A stretch of DNA of 64,000 nucleotides, taken from positions 372,001 to 436,000 of the forward strand of contig NZ_BLJF01000001.1 of the NCBI RefSeq assembly GCF_009932335.1. The letters are read 5' to 3'. Positions 9,607-17,572 of this stretch are shown here, piece by piece (the first letter of the stretch is position 1; every line of letters begins with the position of its first letter). This DNA is from Pseudomonas asiatica (lineage in GTDB: Bacteria; Pseudomonadota; Gammaproteobacteria; Pseudomonadales; Pseudomonadaceae). Position numbers and translations under genes: made by a program. The notes beneath the pieces are model-generated. The model saw nothing but the letters and a program-made list of their open reading frames with translations, had not been told where the DNA came from and did no database searches.

Positions 9607-11016
9607 ATGCGCTATATCAGTACCCGCGGCCAGGCTCCGGCCCTCAATTTCGAAGACGTCCTGCTGGCTGGCCTGGCCAGCGACGGCGGCCTGTACGTCC
9701 CGGAAAACCTGCCACGCTTCACCCAGGAAGAAATCGCCTCGTGGGCTGGCCTGCCGTACCACGAACTTGCTTTCCGGGTGATGCGCCCGTTCGTCGAAGG
9801 CAGCATCGCCGACGCCGACTTCAAGAAGATCCTCGAGGAAACCTACGGCGAGTTCGCCCACGCCGCGGTTGCCCCGCTGCGTCAATTGAACAGCAACGAG
9901 TGGGTGCTGGAGCTGTTCCACGGCCCGACCCTGGCGTTCAAGGACTTCGCCCTGCAACTGCTCGGCCGCCTGCTGGACCACGTGCTGGCCAAGCGCAACG
10001 AGCGCGTGGTGATCATCGGCGCCACCAGTGGTGACACCGGTTCCGCCGCCATCGAAGGTTGCCGCCGTTGCGACAACGTCGACATCTTCATCCTGCACCC
10101 GCACCAGCGCGTGTCGGAAGTGCAGCGCCGGCAAATGACCACCATCTTCGGCGACAACATCCACAACATCGCCATCGAAGGCAACTTCGACGACTGCCAG
10201 GAAATGGTCAAGGCCAGCTTCGCCGACCAGTCGTTCCTCAAGGGCACCCGCCTGGTTGCGGTCAACTCGATCAACTGGGCGCGGATCATGGCCCAGATCG
10301 TCTACTACTTCCACGCTGCCCTGCAGCTGGGTGGCCCGGCGCGTTCCGTGGCGTTCTCGGTGCCGACCGGCAACTTCGGCGACATCTTCGCCGGCTACCT
10401 GGCACGTAACATGGGCCTGCCGGTCAGCCAGCTGATCGTCGCCACCAACCGCAACGACATCCTGCACCGCTTCATGAGCGGCAACCAGTACGTCAAGGAA
10501 ACTTTGCACGCGACCCTGTCGCCGTCGATGGACATCATGGTCTCGTCCAACTTCGAGCGCCTGCTGTTCGACCTGCACGGCCGCAACGGCGGCGCCATTG
10601 CCGAGCTGATGGCCAACTTCAAGCAAGGTGGCGGCTTCAGCGTCGAGCAAGACCGCTGGACCGAAGCGCGCAAGCTGTTCGACTCGCTGGCAGTGAGCGA
10701 CGAGCAGACCTGCGAAACCATCGCCGAAGTGTTCGCCGCTACCGGCGAAGTGCTCGACCCGCACACCGCTATCGGCGTCAAGGCCGCCCGCGAGTGCCGC
10801 CGCAGCCTGGACACGCCGATGGTGGTGCTGGGCACCGCGCACCCGGTCAAGTTCCCGGAAGCGGTGGAGAAGGCCGGTGTTGGCAAGGCGCTGGAGCTGC
10901 CAGCGCACCTCAGCGACCTGTTCAGCCGTGAAGAGCGTTGCACGGTGCTGGCCAATGACCTGAAGGCCGTGCAGGGCTTTGTCAGCCAGCATGGTAACCG
11001 CGGCAAGCCTTTGTAA
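9607..11016 (+). CDS. thrC: Threonine synthase
   Basis: A 469-residue PLP enzyme converting O-phosphohomoserine to threonine. The N-terminus MRYISTRGQAPALNFEDVLL is typical. PLP lysine K112 lies in TLAFKDFALQ, and the phosphate-binding segment GATSGDTGSAAIEG and VPTGNFGDIFAGYLA are present. The long-type length agrees with gammaproteobacterial ThrC. The start at 9607 is chosen over 9559, which would extend back into the hom-thrC hairpin. Probably cotranscribed with hom. Confidence 0.97.
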   Translation: MRYISTRGQAPALNFEDVLLAGLASDGGLYVPENLPRFTQEEIASWAGLPYHELAFRVMRPFVEGSIADADFKKILEETYGEFAHAAVAPLRQLNSNEWVLELFHGPTLAFKDFALQLLGRLLDHVLAKRNERVVIIGATSGDTGSAAIEGCRRCDNVDIFILHPHQRVSEVQRRQMTTIFGDNIHNIAIEGNFDDCQEMVKASFADQSFLKGTRLVAVNSINWARIMAQIVYYFHAALQLGGPARSVAFSVPTGNFGDIFAGYLARNMGLPVSQLIVATNRNDILHRFMSGNQYVKETLHATLSPSMDIMVSSNFERLLFDLHGRNGGAIAELMANFKQGGGFSVEQDRWTEARKLFDSLAVSDEQTCETIAEVFAATGEVLDPHTAIGVKAARECRRSLDTPMVVLGTAHPVKFPEAVEKAGVGKALELPAHLSDLFSREERCTVLANDLKAVQGFVSQHGNRGKPL

Positions 11017-11033
11017 GCATCGGGGCCGCACTA

Positions 11034-11130
11034 CGGCCCATCGCTGGCAAGCCAGCTCCCACCCCGACCGCATAGACCCAAGGTCATGTGCAATCCCTGT
11101 GGGAGCTGGCTTGTCGGCGATGGGCTGCGG
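11034..11130. repeat. REP pair (BIME), gctggcaagccagctccca type
   Basis: cccatcgctggcaagccagc on the left and gggagctggcttgtcggcga on the right form an inverted pair directly after thrC. It may act as the 3' boundary of the hom-thrC message. Confidence 0.8.
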
Positions 11131-11236
11131 AGCAGCCCTAATTATCCGAATCTTCCCACTGCTCCATCAGAAACATCCTATTCAGGCCGCCCAGCGCAAC
11201 GCCTAAATTAGCCGGTCCTCCCATCAGGAGCGGCTC

Positions 11237-11656
11237 ATGCACCAGCCCTACGTGTTGATCCACCAGGCTCGCCCATCCCATCAGATCCTCCTGCACCAGG
11301 CCCTCAACGCTCAGGGCATGTTCCATGTGCGCATCAGCGAAACCAGTGCAGACCTCGACGCCTGCCTGAACGCCGATCACCGCCCCGATCTGCTGATCCT
11401 TGACCACGCCATGCCAACCCGGGCCGGCCTTGCCTTGCTCGAACAGCAGCACCGAACTCGTGCTTTGCTGTTCGTCGGCCAGGCTACCCCCAAGCGCCGC
11501 AACCTTGCCCAAGAGGCCAGAAACCGGGGCCTGTGGGTGCTCGCGGAACTGTCCTGGCCACTGTCGATGCCATGCCTGCAGCGAGCTCTGCAGGCACTGC
11601 AGGTGCGCCCGTGGCGGCGTATTCAAACTGTCACGCCCGCCCCGCATGCTCACTGA
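11237..11656 (+). CDS. Degenerate receiver-domain protein
   Basis: A 139-residue protein resembling a CheY-like receiver. Asp56 in LLILDHAMPTRAG sits where the phosphoacceptor belongs, followed by the usual Met-Pro. The acidic pair that normally ends beta-strand 1 and binds Mg2+ is absent: the N-terminus reads YVLIHQARPSHQILL. It therefore looks like a pseudo-receiver that may not be phosphorylated. There is no output domain. aggag lies 6 bp before the ATG. No cognate histidine kinase is adjacent. A dissimilar small fold cannot be excluded. Confidence 0.7.
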   Translation: MHQPYVLIHQARPSHQILLHQALNAQGMFHVRISETSADLDACLNADHRPDLLILDHAMPTRAGLALLEQQHRTRALLFVGQATPKRRNLAQEARNRGLWVLAELSWPLSMPCLQRALQALQVRPWRRIQTVTPAPHAH

Positions 11657-11735
11657 AGCAGCCGCGGTGTAACGAACTTTCCGCTGCGTCTGTTGGTCAG
11701 TTCCTCTATATCCCACCACGCAGCGAGTGATCCGG

Positions 11736-12017
11736 ATGGAAAGAATCTGCAGACTGCTCAACGAAGCCCTGACCCCCTATCAGACCCACCTCGGCGTCGC
11801 CGATGCCCAGGGTAATCGCCAACTGACCGTTCATGACCGCCTCGCCGGCATCACCTTGCGGCGCACGGTGAGCGAACGCCAGTTGCAGGAACAACGCCTG
11901 TTGGTCGACCTGGTGGATGGCCTTCACCGTGACCTGCAGATCGCCGAAGGGCGTTTGCAGCCCTGTGTGATCGCGGCATTGCAGCAGCGTCAGCAACCCC
12001 ATGGAACCTTTGCCTGA
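11736..12017 (+). CDS. DUF3509 family protein
   Basis: A 93-residue soluble protein with the pattern I recognise for DUF3509, a small Pseudomonas family: an N-terminal LLNEALTPYQ, a central DRLAGITLRRTV, and a C-terminal LLVDLVDGLHRDLQIAEGRL. GTG 11727 is an alternative start three codons upstream. Function unknown. It follows the degenerate receiver gene by 79 bp and is followed by two hairpins that look like terminators. Confidence 0.75.
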   Translation: MERICRLLNEALTPYQTHLGVADAQGNRQLTVHDRLAGITLRRTVSERQLQEQRLLVDLVDGLHRDLQIAEGRLQPCVIAALQQRQQPHGTFA

Positions 12018-12087
12018 GTGGTTTATCAGACACTGTAGGGGCAGCCTGGCCAGTGCTTTGCTCCGGCGCTGGCAAGGCTGTCACGGG

Positions 12088-12104
12088 AAGCCCCCAAGGG
12101 CTTT
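12088..12104 (+). terminator. Short intrinsic terminator candidate
   Basis: aagccc-ccaa-gggctttt, a 6-bp stem with a short T-run, 70 bp after the DUF3509 stop. Confidence 0.55.
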
Positions 12105-12111
12105 TGCTTGG

Positions 12112-12149
12112 CCCCGGGCGTGTTTCCCCAGCGCCCGGGGTTTCTTTTC
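12112..12149 (+). terminator. Intrinsic terminator candidate
   Basis: ccccgggcg and cgcccgggg (GC-rich, about 9 bp) flank a loop and run into tttctttt. Together with the preceding hairpin this forms a tandem terminator for the plus-strand genes upstream. Confidence 0.65.
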
Positions 12150-12171
12150 TTGGGGGGCAGGCACATGTCCT

Positions 12172-12287
12172 TGTAGGAGCGGCCTTGTGTCGCGATGGGC
12201 CGCAAAGCGGCCCCGGCAATCTTTGCGGCGAAGCTGAAAATGTGGGGCCGCTACGCGCCCCATCGCGACACAAGGCCGCTCCTACAG
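12172..12287. repeat. REP pair (BIME), gtaggagcggccttgtgtcg type
   Basis: An inverted pair: gtaggagcggccttgtgtcg then cgatgggccgcaaagcggcc at left, with the complement at right ending in ccgctcctac. It lies between convergent genes. Confidence 0.87.
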
Positions 12288-12302
12288 GGGCCGATCGGGC
12301 AG

Positions 12303-13175
12303 CTAGTGGTCTTCGAAGAAGCGCTTGCTCTCTTCCAGGTAGTCTTCCTGCAACGCCGGGTCCAGCCAGCGTGCATACAACCCCGGCAACACATCCCGAC
12401 GCAGGGCAGGCAGCAGCTGGTCGATGTGCGCAATGGCTTCACGCCCCAGCTCGCTGTTTGAACAGCCCACATGCAGAAACTGGTAGCGGTTTACCCCTTT
12501 CACAGGGTGAAACTGGTAGTCAGCCAGCGCCCCGCCTTGCAGGTCGACCAGGTAGCGCACCTCGGGCCAGTAGCCGAGCACCATGCGCAGGCGCCCGAGC
12601 TGTTGCATCTGCAGCAGGTTGGCGGTGGCGTCGTTGCCGTAGTGGCGGCTGAACGCGGTGTCGGGCAACTGGCGCAGGATGGCGTCGATCTGTGTGCCAT
12701 AGCTGCGCTCGGCGACAACACCCAGCTTCAGTGGGGTCTTGCTCAGCAGGTTGAGCAGGTCTACCTCCTGGCCGTCGAGGTAAGGCGCCACCAGCGCCTC
12801 GCTTTCCTTGCGCAGCACCAGGCCGCCACTGAGCACGCCCAGGGAAGGCACGGAAAACCTCACATATTCGGCGCGTTCCGGCGTCCACAGCAGGGTCGGG
12901 TCGCAGGTGAAACTTTTCGGGTCCTGCAGCATCTGGATGCCGCGGGCGCGGTTGACCCGCAGGATGCTGTGGTCGTACTCGGGCATCTGCCTGATCAGCA
13001 GGGGCAGCAACTGGTCGATCACCCCTTGGCCTTTTTCCGGCCCTTCCAGAATGGTGAACGGCGGCAGGTCGCGCACCAGCCAGAAGATGCGCTCCTTGGC
13101 GCTGGCTGGCTGCAGCAGTGCAGGCAGCAGCCCGCACAGCAGGACCAGGTGACATAGGCAACGGGCAGCGCGCAT
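12303..13175 (-). CDS. Periplasmic solute-binding-like protein (TIGR02285-type)
   Basis: A 290-residue protein starting MRAARCLCHLVLLCGLLPALLQPASA, a clear signal peptide. The body resembles family-3 extracellular solute-binding proteins (RDLPPFTILEGPEKGQGVID near the N-terminus, LGVVAERSYGTQ mid-protein). I match it to the uncharacterised TIGR02285-type group. No ABC permease or ATPase gene is adjacent, so it may be a sensor or orphan binding protein. The frame is open further upstream, but that would run into the CoA-transferase gene; the start at 13175 lies 20 bp after that gene's stop, suggesting one transcript. Confidence 0.72.
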   Translation of the reverse strand: MRAARCLCHLVLLCGLLPALLQPASAKERIFWLVRDLPPFTILEGPEKGQGVIDQLLPLLIRQMPEYDHSILRVNRARGIQMLQDPKSFTCDPTLLWTPERAEYVRFSVPSLGVLSGGLVLRKESEALVAPYLDGQEVDLLNLLSKTPLKLGVVAERSYGTQIDAILRQLPDTAFSRHYGNDATANLLQMQQLGRLRMVLGYWPEVRYLVDLQGGALADYQFHPVKGVNRYQFLHVGCSNSELGREAIAHIDQLLPALRRDVLPGLYARWLDPALQEDYLEESKRFFEDH

Positions 13176-13195
13176 GGACCAGGGCCGCGCCAGGG

Positions 13196-14395
13196 TCAGA
13201 CCGTGCCTGCTGCGCGCAGGCTGGCGATGGCCGCCGCGTCGTAGCCCAGGGTGCCGAGCAGTGCCTCGGTGTGTTCGCCCAGCGCCGGGCCTACCCACTC
13301 GGTAGAGCCGGGGGTGTCCGACAGCTTGGGCACGATCCCCGGCATGCGGAATGGCTTGCCGTCCGGCAGCTTGGCCTGCAGGAACATTTCGCGTGCCAGG
13401 TACTGCGGGTCATTGAACATGTCCTCGGCCGAATAGATGCGGCTGGCCGGTACTTCGGCGGCGTTCAGCACCTGTATCAGTTGCTCCAGCGGCAGGCTGT
13501 TGGCCCAGCGGTCGATTACCCCGTACAGCTCGTCACGGCGCAGGTCGCGGCCATCGTTGGTGGCCAGGGTCGGGTCGTCGGCCAGGTCGGTGCGGCCAAT
13601 GGCTTGCATGAAGCGCTTGAAGATCGCATCGCCGTTGGCGCCGATCTGTACATGCTTGCCGTCGGCGCTGGTGTGAATGGAGGAGGGCGTGATGCCTGGC
13701 ATGATGTTGCCGGTACGTTCGCGGATAAAGCCGAACACATCGAACTCCGGGACCATGCTTTCCATCATGGCGAAGATCGCTTCGTACAGGGCCACGTCTA
13801 CCACCTGGCCCTGGCCGCCGTTGACTTCCCGGTGTCGCAGCGCCATCAGTGCACCGATCACACCCCACAGGGCAGCAATCGAGTCACCGATGGAAATACC
13901 CGTGCGCACCGGTGGGCGGTCGTCGAAGCCGGTGATGTAGCGCAGGCCGCCCATCGACTCGCCCACGGCGCCGAAGCCCGGCTGGTCCTTCATCGGCCCG
14001 GTCTGGCCGAAGCCCGACAGGCGCACCATTACCAGGCGCGGGTTGAGCGCGTGCAGCACGTCCCAGCCCAGGCCGAGTTTTTCCAGCACGCCCGGGCGGA
14101 AGTTCTCGATCAGGATGTCGGCGTCGGCCAGCAGGCGTTTTAGAATCTCGCGGCCCTCTGGGTGCTTGAGGTTGAGGGTGAGCGACTGCTTGTTGCGGGC
14201 CTGCACGAACCACCACAGCGAGGTGCCCTCGTACAGCTTGCGCCATTTGCGCAACGGGTCGCCGCCATCGGGCGATTCGACCTTGATCACCTCGGCGCCG
14301 AATTCGGCACAGATACGCGAGGCGAACGGGCCAGCGATGAGGGTGCCGAGTTCGACAACCTTAAGACCGGCGAGGGGTTTGCTGGGCGTAGTCAT
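13196..14395 (-). CDS. CaiB/BaiF family CoA-transferase
   Basis: A 399-residue family III CoA-transferase, which moves CoA between carboxylic acids. LKVVELGTLIAGPFASR at the N-terminus, IENFRPGVLEKLGLG around residue 97, and the segment GISIGDSIAALWG, whose Asp171 corresponds to the conserved catalytic aspartate of the family, are all present. The donor and acceptor acids cannot be deduced. It is followed 20 bp downstream by the solute-binding-like gene and is divergent from yaeQ. Confidence 0.92.
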   Translation of the reverse strand: MTTPSKPLAGLKVVELGTLIAGPFASRICAEFGAEVIKVESPDGGDPLRKWRKLYEGTSLWWFVQARNKQSLTLNLKHPEGREILKRLLADADILIENFRPGVLEKLGLGWDVLHALNPRLVMVRLSGFGQTGPMKDQPGFGAVGESMGGLRYITGFDDRPPVRTGISIGDSIAALWGVIGALMALRHREVNGGQGQVVDVALYEAIFAMMESMVPEFDVFGFIRERTGNIMPGITPSSIHTSADGKHVQIGANGDAIFKRFMQAIGRTDLADDPTLATNDGRDLRRDELYGVIDRWANSLPLEQLIQVLNAAEVPASRIYSAEDMFNDPQYLAREMFLQAKLPDGKPFRMPGIVPKLSDTPGSTEWVGPALGEHTEALLGTLGYDAAAIASLRAAGTV

Positions 14396-14528
14396 GGGGC
14401 ATCCGTGGCAGCTGGGCAGATGCGTGGTTTTATCATAGGTCCGAAGCGGCAGATACTGCTGCGGGGCAACGAAGGGCAGTATCGGTTAGACTGTGTCACT
14501 TTTTCTCTGCGCAAGAAGCCCGTCGACC

Positions 14529-15071
14529 ATGGCCCAGCCGTCCACCACCTACAAATTCGAACTGAACCTGACCGACCTCGACCGCGGCGTGTACGAAAAC
14601 GTCCGTCAAACCATTGCCCGCCACCCTTCGGAAACCGAAGAACGCATGGCCGTACGCTTGCTGGCCTACGCCCTCTGGTACAACGAAAACCTGTCGTTCG
14701 GCCGTGGCCTGTCCGACGTGGACGAGGCGGCGCTGTGGGAAAAGAGCCTGGACGATCGCATCCTGCACTGGATCGAGGTAGGCCAGCCGGACGCCGACCG
14801 ACTGACTTGGTGCTCGCGCCGCACCGAGCGCACCAGCCTGCTGGCCTACGGCAGCCTGCGCGTATGGCAGAACAAGGTGGTAGATGCGGTCAAGGGCCTG
14901 AAGAACCTGAACATCGCCGCGGTGCCGCAAGAGGTGCTGGAAACCCTCGCCACCGACATGCCCCGCACCATCAAGTGGGACGTGATGATCAGTGAAGGCA
15001 CCTTGTTCGTCACCGACGACCGTGGCCAGCACGAAGTGCAGCTGGACTGGCTGCTTGGTGAGCGCGGCTGA
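14529..15071 (+). CDS. yaeQ: YaeQ family protein
   Basis: A 180-residue protein with the YaeQ signatures: STTYKFELNLTDLDRGVYE at the N-terminus, HPSETEERMAVRLLAYAL, and a PD-(D/E)XK nuclease-like core segment. The family fold is nuclease-like but its biological role is unclear. The ATG at 14529 gives the normal length; the open frame begins 12 codons earlier. recJ starts 8 bp after its stop, as in other Pseudomonas, so the pair is probably cotranscribed. Confidence 0.94.
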   Translation: MAQPSTTYKFELNLTDLDRGVYENVRQTIARHPSETEERMAVRLLAYALWYNENLSFGRGLSDVDEAALWEKSLDDRILHWIEVGQPDADRLTWCSRRTERTSLLAYGSLRVWQNKVVDAVKGLKNLNIAAVPQEVLETLATDMPRTIKWDVMISEGTLFVTDDRGQHEVQLDWLLGERG

Positions 15072-15079
15072 AGCACCCC

Positions 15080-16789
15080 ATGCGTATCGAACCTCGCCCG
15101 CTGCCGCCGACCCTGCCATTCCTGGGTAACCTGCCACCCTTGCTGACCCGCCTGTACGCCGCGCGCGGCGTGCAGAGCGAGGCCGAGCTGGACAAAAGCC
15201 TCGCGCGCCTGCTGCCGTACCAGCAGCTCAAGGGCATCGAGGCCGGCGTGGATCTGCTGGTCGAGGCTATCGACCAGCGCCAGCGCATCCTCATCGTCGG
15301 CGACTTCGATGCCGACGGCGCCACTGCCAGTACTGTCGGCGTGCTGGGCCTGCGCCTGCTGGGCGCGGCCCATGTCGACTACCTTGTGCCCAACCGCTTC
15401 GAATACGGCTACGGCCTGACCCCGGAAATCGTCGAGGTGGCGCTGCAACGCCAGCCGCAGCTGCTGATCACCGTGGACAACGGCATTTCCAGCGTCGAGG
15501 GTGTGGCTGCTGCCAAAGCCGCCGGGCTCAAGGTGCTGGTCACCGACCACCACCTACCGGGCGCGGAGTTGCCCGACGCCGACGCCATCATCAACCCCAA
15601 CCAGCCGGGCTGCAGTTTCCCGAGCAAGGCGCTGGCCGGGGTAGGGGTGATCTTCTACGTGCTGATGGCCCTGCGTGCGCGCCTGCGCAGCCTGGGGCGC
15701 TACGAAACGCAGCCGCAGCCGAACATCGGCGAATTGCTCGACCTGGTTGCCCTGGGCAGCGTCGCCGACGTGGTGCCATTGGATGCCAACAACCGCATCC
15801 TGGTGCACCAGGGCCTCGAACGCATTCGTGCCGGCCGCGCCCGACCGGGGCTGAAGGCCATTCTTGAAGTGGCCCGTCGCGATCACCGGCGTATCACCTC
15901 GACCGACCTCGGCTTCATCCTCGGCCCGCGGCTGAACGCTGCCGGGCGCCTGGACGACATGAGCCTGGGCATCGAATGCCTGCTGTGTGAAGACGCGGCC
16001 CTGGCCCAGGACATGGCCCAGCAGCTGGACGACCTGAACCAGGACCGCAAGTCCATCGAACAGGGCATGCAGCGCGAGGCCCTGGCCCAGCTCAAGGACC
16101 TGCCTGTCGAGTCGATGCCATATGGCCTGTGCCTGTTCGATGCCGACTGGCACCAGGGGGTTATCGGTATTCTGGCTTCGCGCCTGAAGGAGCGTTACCA
16201 CCGGCCGACCATCGCTTTCGCCGACGCTGGCGAGGGTATGCTCAAAGGGTCGGCGCGTTCGGTGCCGGGGTTCCATATTCGCGATGCGCTGGATGCCGTG
16301 GCGGCGCGCCACCCGCAACTGATCAGCAAGTTCGGCGGCCACGCGATGGCGGCGGGGTTGTCTTTGCCCGAGGCCAATTTCCCGGCATTTGCCGAGGCGT
16401 TCGATGAAGAAGTGCGACGCCAGCTGCGCGAAGAGGACCTGACCGGTCGGCTGTTGTCCGACGGCAGCCTGGCGGTGGAGGAGTTCCACCTCGACCTGGC
16501 CAAGGCCCTGCGCCATGCCGGGCCCTGGGGGCAGCACTTCCCCGAGCCGCTGTTCCATGGCGTGTTCCAGCTAGTGGAGCAACGCGTGGTGGGCGAGCGG
16601 CACCTGAAGGTGGTGCTCAAGAGCGAGTGCGGCTCGGTGCGGCTGGACGGCATTGCCTTTGGCATTGACCGCGAAGTGTGGCCGAACCCGACGGTGCGTT
16701 GGGTCGAGTTGGCGTACAAGCTGGATGTGAACGAGTTCCGTGGCAACGAAAGTGTGCAGTTGATGATTGCCCACATGGAGCCGCGCTGA
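15080..16789 (+). CDS. recJ: Single-stranded-DNA-specific exonuclease RecJ
   Basis: A 569-residue 5'-3' ssDNA exonuclease of recombination and mismatch repair. DHH-family motifs are visible: D75-F-D-A-D-G (VGDFDADGATAS), D156-H-H (TDHHLPG), and the DHHA1-type glycine-rich segment FGGHAMAAGLSL. The length is normal. It is tightly linked to yaeQ and is followed by a 780-bp non-coding region. Confidence 0.97.
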   Translation: MRIEPRPLPPTLPFLGNLPPLLTRLYAARGVQSEAELDKSLARLLPYQQLKGIEAGVDLLVEAIDQRQRILIVGDFDADGATASTVGVLGLRLLGAAHVDYLVPNRFEYGYGLTPEIVEVALQRQPQLLITVDNGISSVEGVAAAKAAGLKVLVTDHHLPGAELPDADAIINPNQPGCSFPSKALAGVGVIFYVLMALRARLRSLGRYETQPQPNIGELLDLVALGSVADVVPLDANNRILVHQGLERIRAGRARPGLKAILEVARRDHRRITSTDLGFILGPRLNAAGRLDDMSLGIECLLCEDAALAQDMAQQLDDLNQDRKSIEQGMQREALAQLKDLPVESMPYGLCLFDADWHQGVIGILASRLKERYHRPTIAFADAGEGMLKGSARSVPGFHIRDALDAVAARHPQLISKFGGHAMAAGLSLPEANFPAFAEAFDEEVRRQLREEDLTGRLLSDGSLAVEEFHLDLAKALRHAGPWGQHFPEPLFHGVFQLVEQRVVGERHLKVVLKSECGSVRLDGIAFGIDREVWPNPTVRWVELAYKLDVNEFRGNESVQLMIAHMEPR

Positions 16790-16857
16790 CTGCAAGTACT
16801 GCGGCTTCCGCAACTCTGTAGGTATGGCACAAGGCCTTGATGCCAGGTGAAGATCCC

Positions 16858-16944
16858 TGTGGGAGCGGGCATGCCCGCGAACACCGGCGAAGCCGGTGCC
16901 ATCCACTGAGTCGCCTTCTTCGCGGGCACGCCCGCTCGCACAGG
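16858..16944. repeat. REP pair (BIME), gtgggagcgggcatgcccgc type
   Basis: gtgggagcgggcatgcccgc followed by gaacaccggc on the left, and the complement (ttcgcgggcacgcccgctcg) on the right. Between them lies accggcgaagccggt, itself a small palindrome. Confidence 0.85.
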
Positions 16945-16977
16945 GTCAGCGCCGCGCTTGAGGCTTGCACCGTACCT

Positions 16978-17061
16978 GTAGGAGCGGGCATGCCCGCGAA
17001 CACCGGCAGAGCCGGTGCCAGCCACCGAGTCGCCTTCTTCGCGGGCACGCCCGCTCCCACA
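16978..17061. repeat. Second REP pair (BIME), same type, tandem
   Basis: Almost a copy of the preceding BIME: gtaggagcgggcatgcccgc, a central accggcagagccggt, and the complementary arm ending cgggcacgcccgctcccac. The two BIMEs are separated by about 34 bp, so the unit has been duplicated in tandem. Confidence 0.85.
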
Positions 17062-17125
17062 TGGCCTGAGCCGGGCTCAAGGCTTGCGCTGTACCTGTGG
17101 GCTGGCGAATGGCTGATTGACCGCC

Positions 17126-17345
17126 TCTCCGATTCCACACGAAGGGTGGCAGTTGTACGCGGTGTGGAATCCAGGCTACGAGTAGACCCGGTAGGCTTTG
17201 CGGCCTTCCGCGCACAACTGCCATGACGACAGCTACTCGGTAATTGATCGGGATTCCACCCCCGGCCGCTGAATGCCAGCGACCAGCAAAGGCTAGAGAG
17301 TCGGGATTCCAGTAACAATCAGACGCGAGTCGACAGGACTTGTAG
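17126..17345. other. Structured repeat-bearing element, candidate ncRNA or leader
   Basis: gattccacac (17131-17140) is perfectly complementary to gtgtggaatc (17162-17171). The interval between them contains ggcagttgtacgcgg (17148-17162), which pairs with ccgcgcacaactgcc (17208-17222) with one mismatch in 15. cgagtag (17179-17185) can pair with ctactcg (17233-17239). The stems overlap, giving alternative or pseudoknotted folds. ggattcc recurs at 17251-17257 and 17304-17310, both again complementary to ggaatcc at 17166-17172. No convincing protein is encoded. The direction of transcription is unknown. Confidence 0.45.
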
Positions 17346-17572
17346 GTTATTTCCTCAGCCTAGGCTTCACCAGATCTGGGCCGTAAGGGATATCTGAAAC
17401 TCTGATCAGACATGGCGCTGGTAACGCAGAGCCGTTCAACCTCTACCAAATCCCATGGAACCTCCCCCCCAACCATTCTGGTCTAGTCTGAAGTTATGAC
17501 CGGACCTGGGCCAGGGACGTGCAATTGAGTGTCCGGGCCGGATCACCATTGGAGTCCTTGGGAGGTGCCCTC

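Larger units (their letters stand above)
16790..17572. other. Long recJ-oxidoreductase intergenic region
   Basis: 783 bp without a credible gene. It contains two adjacent BIMEs (about 16858-16944 and 16978-17061), a structured repeat-bearing element (about 17126-17345, listed separately), and about 200 bp before the oxidoreductase in which I see only its ribosome-binding site. Small ORFs here read through REPs and hairpins and are not supported. Confidence 0.65.

Noticed and set aside
9541..11073. 510-codon antisense ORF opposite thrC
   Set aside because: A shadow of the thrC frame; no domain recognised.
16858..17061. CRISPR-like array of spaced repeats
   Set aside because: The units are inverted REP pairs with hairpin arms, not direct repeats with uniform unique spacers, and no cas genes are present.
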